Origin: Albugo candida
Taxonomy: Eukaryota > Oomycota > Peronosporomycetes > Albuginales
Assembly (NCBI GenBank): GCA_040437565.1
Contig: JBDOQK010000048.1
Coordinates: 214,022-278,021 of the forward strand
Length of the DNA: 64,000 nt
Direction of reading: 5' to 3'
Every line of letters starts with the position of its first letter. Position 1 is the first letter of the stretch. The notes beneath the pieces were generated by a model. It saw only the letters and a list, made by a program, of their open reading frames with translations, was not told where the DNA came from and made no database searches. The position numbers and the translations under genes were made by a program. Below are positions 56,574 through 64,000 of this stretch, one piece after another.

Positions 56574-58834
56574 AACTAGGACTGCTGTTTCGTGTTGATA
56601 CTAGACAAATCTGAACATAATCAGCGACGTAAAATAGTCGATTTGATATATGCCAGAATCTATTGATTGCCCCTCATCGCTTCATTGGGCTGCGATAGTT
56701 CAAGATGGGATGACTTCTTGTCAACGTGAGAAACTCGAAGAAGGTCGCGAAATGTAGTTCTTGCAAATCGTCTCTAATTGCACTCTTTTGCTATTAATTT
56801 CATTTCATGGAACACGAAGCGATAACACATTTTTTATTCGTTTGAGGTCAATACAGTGATTTATTCGGTGATTTATGTTTCTAAATCGTGAGATGGTTCA
56901 TTTTTATGGACAGCAATGGATGCAAATGCTATAAATCATATATAATTAATGCAAGTGAGATAGAGTCTGTGTGAGCATTTACAATGCTTGCAGTCATTTC
57001 TTGATAAAGAGGCTAGTCCCCACGAGAAGAGACATTTGATTTCATCCTTTGAGCCAAGCTTTCTGAAGTATTCAAATTCAGCATAGCTCATGTAAGTAGA
57101 TGCAGTGCTTACTTCACTTTATGCAAGTTCAAATAAATGTCGTCTGCCCTTGTACCGCATCATAAGCGCTCTACACATTTCTCATAAAGATCTCATCGAG
57201 CGCCAATAGAATTATCCGATACCGCTGGTGGAATTGTGCATTGATGACATTCAATGCTTAGATGAGACACTCAACTGCGACGAAAAACGTCCTACGTGTT
57301 ACTAGAGTCACTGTCAGCAATAGATATTGAAGAAGCTATTCGCTCCTTCAATGAATTTCGAAAAGGTTGTACCATTTGCTTATGTGACTTTCGTACATGT
57401 AAATATACATTCTTACTTAGAAGCACCGATTAGAAAGCGAAACAAATTTTAATCGCCATTGAATTATTTGCAGATCTTTACTACTTCTGCCGCCGAATAG
57501 TCGATAAATAACCGCTTCACGAAAATAAGAATATGCTCGGCGTGCATGCTTTATTGTAATGTTCAATCATAAAATCAGAGCCGTCGTGGAGCGAGTGTTC
57601 GTACTCTACGCGCCGTCCTGCCTGGAACTGATGCCCTAGCTACATTTTTGCCACCAAAGCATCATAACGAGAATAGACCGGGTAGAACTTTGGAATACAA
57701 GCACTGGTCGTATTTTGGAAGATCAAGTGAGAAAAGAAACTGGGAGCACACTACGACGACCATCTTAGGGGAGTGATTTTAAAGAAAAAGCACGTGAAGC
57801 TTGATTGATAGAATACGTCTTGCATAGTACTATGGATCTTTGTAGGACTCTATCGGACATGACACTCCATGCTCTGAATATGAGGCTGCGCAAAGCGAAA
57901 AAGATTATCATCAACGTTCTTCTCTTAATTCGTCATTATTGGATCACAGATGAGAAGACACGATACGGTTGCTCCTCATAGGCCGATTTATGATAAAAAG
58001 GGGCGCGGTGTTCACTATTTCATATGACTACGATTCTTTTGACAAAAAACGTCATAGATAATCGTACGATCTTCGCTACTACTACCAAGACACCATGTGA
58101 ATCGGATATCACATGCTTCAATCGTCTAGGCAATGTGTATCATATACCTCTGGGGAAAACAGCGGCTGCAGGCTACAATCCTCTCGTAAGCCGATCGCGA
58201 TTGGAGTCGAGTGAATATAGTCGAATTGTCACATGTATTCTATGCTGGTATAATCATGACAAATAGATATTGCCTTTCCTGCTCATCGCTTGTTCACTCA
58301 TTTCTATGATAAAAAGCTTTTCTATTTTACAACTCCTGTAGTGTAGTATCAGTGAGAAGAGATGCATCAGGCTGACTTCTGGTTGTCGGCATTTCGAAAG
58401 ACTGTAGTGGAACAAGTAAGTCGTCCATTAGTCGTGGCAAAATACTCGTAAAGATCTAGATGGAAACCCATCTCATATGCGGGGGACGTGATAGTGTCTC
58501 GTGTGGTATAATCGGCTCATTTAAGAAAATTAGGCTGAGCAGGATATCCACTATAATGGGTAATTGATCAGGATGAGTAAACCTCCACGCTCTCAAATAG
58601 AAGAAACGATGGAGTGGTATCGCTGGGGGTAGATTATTATTTGAGCAAGCAAGAATGTTTTTCCAGTAAATCACTTGTCCTTCGTGTCCCCAAAGTTCTG
58701 TGTGGATATCATATATTTATTTTAGCACATGAATAGGTGAAGATGGAGGTACTATCAAGGAGGGACGGAAGAAATGCTTCCCATTCAAAAGCATCGCTGC
58801 TGTAAATAAGAAACTGCGGCAAATTGCGCACAGA

Positions 58835-59490
58835 TCAAAAATAGAAGGTTGATTCTGCTGTCGCTGTCCTATTCTCCAGCTCCGTTCCCATCCTGTAGAA
58901 AGTCAATTGTGAGTCCACCTCATTGATTTCATTACTGAGATTTCTCGGATCAAGTGCTAGAAGTGGTACATTCTCAATGACGCTGACTTCGATCATGATC
59001 TCGGGATCATCAGAGTTTGCTACTTTGGATATATCCAACTCCTATAATGAGAGAATTACTACAAAGCGATAAAAGTAATAGCGTAAGCGAGTACCAGCAA
59101 TTTGTACGGGCTCCTTTTGTTATTTGAATTCGAGATGATGCATGATAATCAATCGTGATGAAAGAGACTCATGGCTACCTGGTTGAGACCTGAAGAGGGT
59201 TTATGAGAACTATTCTCTAAGCATCCGGTTGACTTTAATATATTCGATTGAGATACAGCGTTCAGGGATGGACAATTTGCATATCTCTGATCCACAAAAT
59301 ATTGGGAACGAGATTGAGCTTTTATCCTAACGGGAGATCTTGATCCAGATTGTGCTGCATTATCTTCTGCTGACCCTGATATTCTACTACCATGTAATAA
59401 GCACTGTGGTGCATTCAGATACATCCATTCGATACTCTCAAAGGTAACGAAATGGATCTCGATCGCATATTTGGCTTTGAAGGTATGCCA
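58835..59490 (-). CDS. Possible two-exon gene or gene remnant
   Basis: A minus-strand frame from about 59,490 runs to a plausible donor after LNQ (GTAGCC, near 59,182). A second frame begins after an acceptor (TTATAG, near 59,045) and reads ELDISKVANSDDPEIMIEVS to a stop at 58,835. The second part is acidic, without low complexity, and looks coding. The implied intron (about 138 bases) is longer than the window's usual 50, so a further small exon may be hidden. The family is not recognised. Confidence 0.3.
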
Positions 59491-61028
59491 TGCTGGTCAG
59501 GTTTTGTGAACTTGCAATCTGGATGTGAATGCTCTGATCCGACTAGGAATTGTAGCATGTCTAGATGTTGTCTTTTTTTACTTCATGTAAAAGTCATAGC
59601 AATATCCAATCGTACCATCTTTGAATGTCGGACAAATGTTCACGTTACTATGGCTGTGGTGAGTGATAGATAATGCTGTCGAAACTAATGAGCTCTTTGG
59701 AAGATTTGCCTATATTGCAGAATCTCTCTGTAGGCAGCCGTCAACGCCTTTTAGGCAAGGGAAGAGGTAAGATGTATCTTACCTGAATTTTAAGAGACTC
59801 GCGCTTGGCTGTACATGCTTCAGTCGTTGATTGAGTTAAGGAGCCCGTGGAGCCATATGCGTTGGTACATTCAGAATTATTACAGTGAAGTTTGCGATCA
59901 ATTTGAGATGCGTTCTACAACAGAGGTAAACAGCGAAGTGCCAAGTAAGAACCATGTATTTGAAACGAAACAGTTGTCTCTACTATACCGCCTTCGTCGC
60001 TTCTTGCGTCTTTGATAGCTCGTGGTGTTTCGGTCGAAATACTCGCGATGTGTATCTTGACGGTATCAGAGCTTATAGGTAGCAATCGAGCGTAAGACTC
60101 GCAACCTACATTATATCGGGAATGGCTCAGCCATAGAACTTCCTGGTGATTTCGCCAGAATTAGAGTATGTACAATACCCCGTGGGCTTCCAAGCTCGTG
60201 ATTGTATCTTCGCAACTCGATATTGATGATAACTTTCACTAGTCTTGTGAGCTGAAATCGATCCTAGTAATGGTACGACGTGAAATGGTAGATGAGAATG
60301 TTGTTCTTTGAGGTTGCTTAATTGGGTTTAGTGGTGACTTTGGCGCTTTGAATGTGATTCACCTCCGAATCTGTCCAACGCAACGTAGATAGACCAACAA
60401 AACGCTGTAGGACCGGGTGGGTAGATAGATTTTGTAAAGTACCCGAGAACTTGAGCGCGCTCGCTTATCTTCCTTATCCTCATTGAAGTTCAATATTGGG
60501 TCTAACATGGACGCGTGTGTCACGAAGGTAGAGTAGCCGATACCAAACCGGTTTATATCGGATCCATCGACAAATTGGACGCTTTCGATACCTAAAGAAG
60601 CGCAGTTTTTCGTCCGAATTGCGAGATCGCCATAAGCTTATATATGGATTCTGCTGAATATTTTGCTTCACCTCCATCCCACCACTACTGGTTCTCTTCT
60701 TTCAATCCCATCGCAACGTCCTCTTTCCGTAATATTTCGTCGCAAATATTGATATGTTCGCAAAAGTCGATAAAGATTGTAGTTCCCCTTAGATGTACCC
60801 GCACTGAAAGCTAAGACCATAAACCGTAGCAGTAATTCGTTGCATCTCTGTGAATGCCGAAATACTCAAACAATTGAAAAGCATTCCGAACAGAGTGAGT
60901 ATCAAAGTCGCTCCATAAAGAGGCTTAAGATCTCACGGATCTAAAGCTACTTGATGCGGCCATTTCGCGTTCACCAGAGCGATTTGTGCTTTATAAAAAT
61001 GAAGGAGCTTGCAGGGCTGATTTCTGGT
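59491..61028. other. Gene-poor stretch
   Basis: A short + frame opening MSSLEDLPILQNLSVGSRQR near 59,687 is followed by a GTAAG donor, but no clear partner exon could be fixed. Otherwise nothing is supported. Confidence 0.3.
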
Positions 61029-62273
61029 GGATAAAGTGCAAGCGGATGATGTTTTGAAGGAATATCATGCATCATTGAAGGCTTACGAGAAGGCAGAGCT
61101 GTTGATCACTGAAGAAAACAGCACGTTAGGCTCCCGATATCCTCTTCCAACGATTGGGAAACTGCCTGAATGATTTATATGACCAGACCCAAACCGCTTT
61201 TCTACAGAGAGATGAAGAAAACGACACTGGCGCTGTGCGAGCTGTCGTTAGTGGAGAGCGTCAACCAGCGGCTGCTGTATCAGGCTCAAATCGCACACAT
61301 TCGAGCTCAATTGTACCCTGAGTATCATCAAGTCGAACTCGCATTAGTGGAATTGGATCGGTACATCGAAATTGATCAAAGGGGGGCCCTCATCGACGCA
61401 AAAGCTTTGGACAAAGGCGATCGTATCGATATGCTATATCACGAGCGGACGTTCTCATTCAATTGGGTAAACCGGAGGAAGCTAAAAGCCTCAGTGACCG
61501 CGGCTCTCAACCAATTTAAAATGGAGAGTATACGACATCAATTCCAGGATATTTATCAGAATCAGACAAGCATGATTTGGAGACTACTAAAGCGCTGGAT
61601 CCTCACAATATCGACACGGATTTTCGTGACCGCAACGCTGGAACCTGTTCAGCCCCAACGGAGCAAATACATCGATTCCGTGACAAATGTCTTCGATGAT
61701 AATCCAGACAATATCACTACTCTCTTTCTCCATGGCAGTTTAATGAGTGGGTGGATAGCTACACGCAAGTCCAAGCCGACTACACGACTAGTATCGATTC
61801 ACAGGGTCCCCAACTCGTGGAAGAAGACCGAACAGATCAATCGGAAGGCTGGATTCTCAACACGGATAAAAGCCACAACTGTCGAGGTATCAAGTCCGAA
61901 ATCATTTCAAAGACAACGAGTGACGGCGCTCGAACTCTTCTTCTTCGAGCTCGCATATTTTTTGCTTCACAACTTTAAGGCAGCGGTGATGGGTTATAAT
62001 GCATTTCCGAATCAGTGTGACGCACAATTGGAACAGCAAACCGCCCAAGTACTCCATACGCAAAAAGAACGAACCGACACATCTGGCGACCCCCTGGCTA
62101 TGGCTGAGGGTTCATCTGTCGACAAGCAACCAACTAGAGCTGCGAGGGAAAGAAAGAGAGGAAAGTCCGGCAATTTTGGGACGCACGAACCACTGAAAAG
62201 CAATCAAGCCGATCACACCGCCTTCAGAAATCACATGAGTGTGTCCAAATTTCAGTATTTGAAAATATCATGA
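61029..62273 (+). pseudogene. Decayed or multi-exon gene with TPR-like segments
   Basis: A + stretch starting near 61,029 reads ADDVLKEYHASLKAYEKAEL, which looks like a TPR-type helix pair. From 61170 a 367-codon frame is open to 62273, with VELALVELDRYIEIDQRGAL and a run of aromatic and aliphatic helices. Other phases of the same stretch also read as sensible protein in places (for example ADVLIQLGKPEEAKSL near 61,450), which suggests that the 367-codon frame is a patchwork from an old gene rather than one intact product. I would not assign a function. Confidence 0.35.
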
Positions 62274-62470
62274 GTGCTTGCTGGAGCACGCAGGCGCAAT
62301 CTGTGTATAAAAGCTGGCAGACATTGATGCATTGGGCACTAAACAACGAAAGTCAACAACATCCTTTTTCTGTGGAGCCACAAGAGTATCATCGAAAATT
62401 TTTGATTATTCGCGTGGAAGAAAGAATATGCTGGACGGAAATTTGACAATTCGAAGTTGCCAGTAAGTAC
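62266..62470 (+). repeat. Copy B of the unnamed coding-like family
   Basis: The + strand reads MSACWSTQAQSVYKSWQTLM, then ALNNES, SVEPQEYHR and ICWTEI, in the same order as copy A near 38,683-39,060. A GTAAGT donor-like site follows near 62,462. This copy has fewer interruptions than copy A over the shared part. It directly follows the TPR-like stretch and may be its continuation. Confidence 0.45.
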
Positions 62471-64000
62471 TGTATGCCTATATGGTACACCAGCAAGGTT
62501 ACAGACTGAGATAGAACTTTAACTTATGTAATGAAGTCCCGCTTTCAAACAACAACTTAATCATTTGCTGAGGAGGCTTGCCCAAAGCTGATAAAAGTAA
62601 AAGTATGATTGTTCGGACAGCGATTTTGTGAGCCATAAGAAAAACACTACATTATCTATAAATTTTATTCACAGGTCACGAGCTACACTTCCCTTCCCAA
62701 CTAGTAAATGCTATAGCGAAAGTGGCGACATCAAAGCTGGTGAAGATTCAACACCAGACAGCATTCATGTGAACATTTTGGCTTTCTAGATGATGTACCT
62801 ACCTCGATGAAAACGGGTACCTGGTGGGTAAACAAGGCCGACGAGTAGCACCTTAGTCCTGGATGTTTATCTGTAGAGCACGGAAAGGAAGAAGCCCCCG
62901 GGTGTCTGACATGTTCCTGAGGCATCGAAACGTGAGAACTGTCGCGACTCTTTTCTCTGATCTCTCAGGATGCATTCGAAAGCCGCTAAAAAGTTGGAAT
63001 ACTTCTTCGAGGACACTTGTGAGCGCAAATATGCGCAGCCCATGCTCGACATTATGTGCTACTATGAAGTGGAGCGAATTAAGGTTGCCTTCGAATTGAA
63101 TCAGGGTAGAGTGAAGATGAATTCTGTCAGTCGCCCAATTAAGCGAATCAGAGACGTCAAAGATCCAAAGGTTACGGTCGTCAAGTGAGACAACAACGAT
63201 ACAAAGGACGCGACGGAAGTATACCAGTACATGGGATGGCTTTCCATTATATTCGTATGTCTTTCTGGAAATTGCGTAGTGTGCAAGCTATGCAGCACTG
63301 TATTTACCAGACTTTTCGCTGTCAAAAGCGAAACTTGAATGATGCCACCTGTGCGACTGCCATTCGACAGCAGGACCGAATTCGATCATTTCGTACAGAT
63401 TTGAGATTGTCACGATTTGGAGTCGTCAAATTGGCAAGAAACGAATCTTACACGATCGTACTTTATAGCACTCAATGTGACATGCAAAGAAAATAATACT
63501 TGGATCTATGCATGCTTGTCTACCACTTCTACGAAGAGCTTTCGGCGAGAAACGTCAATCAGTATGAAATTTTCTACAAGCTTGTATCAAGTGGAATTAC
63601 TGAAGGTAATCCTCAGCAATCTCTGAGCTCATGTCCAAGGAGTCCATTAGATGTAACGTTAACGCAGCGATATGGCCACCATATCGACCAATCATATTGA
63701 TTTAACACGGATTAGCCAATCAGAGGTGTTTTGTCGGTGGCAATAGTGAAAACGTCTATGGCAATTGTCGCACACGATCTTTCCATATCTACTGAGCGTA
63801 TACGCTGATGGATGATAAGTAAATTAGTAAATTGACTACAAAATAATATCAAGCAGTCTGCAGTCAAGAGTCAAGTTAGCCTCTACATTAAATTTCTACT
63901 ATACTCGACTACAAAGTGGCTCCACACGAAAAATTACATTATACCATGGGTACCAAGGTGAAGCCTTGTCCAAAAAAAGAAAAATCAAAGCTCGTTTATT
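62471..64000 (+). other. Coding-like but unresolved end of the window
   Basis: Open + pieces at 62,970-63,188 (KKLEYFFEDTCERKYAQPML), 63,185-63,496 (basic, Arg/Gln-rich) and 63,500-63,700 (MDLCMLVYHFYEELSARNVN) lie in order but in different phases. They may be exons or remains of a gene that continues from 61,029. The last 300 bases show nothing. Confidence 0.3.

Larger units (their letters stand above)
50116..58834. other. Gene-poor, repeat-like stretch with four gaps
   Basis: No gene I can support with confidence. Candidate coding-like pieces are 51580-51870 (+, 96 codons, acidic), 52,580-53,080 (+, around the gap) and 53,380-54,880 (-), described separately. An AT-rich run lies near 52,070-52,140. 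The stretch 55,750-58,020 shows nothing beyond short chance frames; one + piece near 57,590-57,760 is open for about 58 codons without a recognisable motif. Confidence 0.35.

Noticed and set aside
1-64000. CRISPR arrays, rRNA, tRNA genes and Polinton-type elements
   Set aside because: I saw no regularly spaced repeats, no rRNA-like stretch and no clear tRNA cloverleaf, and no capsid or protein-primed polymerase motif. A tRNA could be missed by eye; a covariance-model scan would settle it.

Overview
The window reads as nuclear DNA of an oomycete, most likely a white-rust type (Albugo-like). The reasons are eukaryotic genes with very short GT-AG introns (48 to 56 bases, almost all phase 0), long single-exon genes, a Zn-type cytosolic HemB, a very large fused cyclic-nucleotide-domain channel of a kind expected in stramenopiles, Copia LTR elements, and moderate GC. 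The species is inferred, not proven.

Layout. Bases 1 to about 34,000 are gene-dense: the tail of a type I membrane protein; a small hypothetical gene; a LETM1-domain protein (-); HemB (-); a coiled-coil protein with a kinesin-14-like but catalytically degenerate motor (+); a four-exon 6-phosphogluconolactonase (+); a cysteine-rich secreted or surface protein (-); a four-exon giant channel of about 2,849 residues carrying four complete channel-plus-CNBD modules (-); a PH-domain protein (-); a TspO/MBR-related membrane protein (-); the U5 snRNP 40-kDa WD40 protein (+, three exons); and a PERK-like ER-stress eIF2alpha kinase (-). From about 34,000 to 64,000 the DNA is gene-poor and repeat-rich. 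It holds a broken Copia LTR retrotransposon (39,972-45,376) inserted into an older open frame, a mosaic of mitochondrial fragments (nad7, nad4L, cob) around 49,708-50,115, a diverged two-copy coding-like family (near 38,900 and 62,350), and several decayed or unrecognised reading frames.

The assembly contains 14 gaps of exactly 100 N. Eight are flanked by direct copies of the same sequence (33 to 494 bases). These are unmerged overlapping contig ends, not biological duplications, and they falsely lengthen two genes and the Copia element. One pair differs at three positions, which suggests two haplotypes.

Functionally the gene-rich half is a housekeeping and signalling block: haem synthesis (HemB), the oxidative pentose phosphate pathway (6PGL), mitochondrial membrane homeostasis (LETM1-like), splicing (SNRNP40), translational stress control (PERK-like) and membrane signalling (channel, PH protein). 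No operon logic is expected. Adjacent genes are mostly separate transcription units, some convergent with very short spacers. The most striking object is the single-chain four-module CNBD channel, in which each pore and each CNBD has diverged differently.
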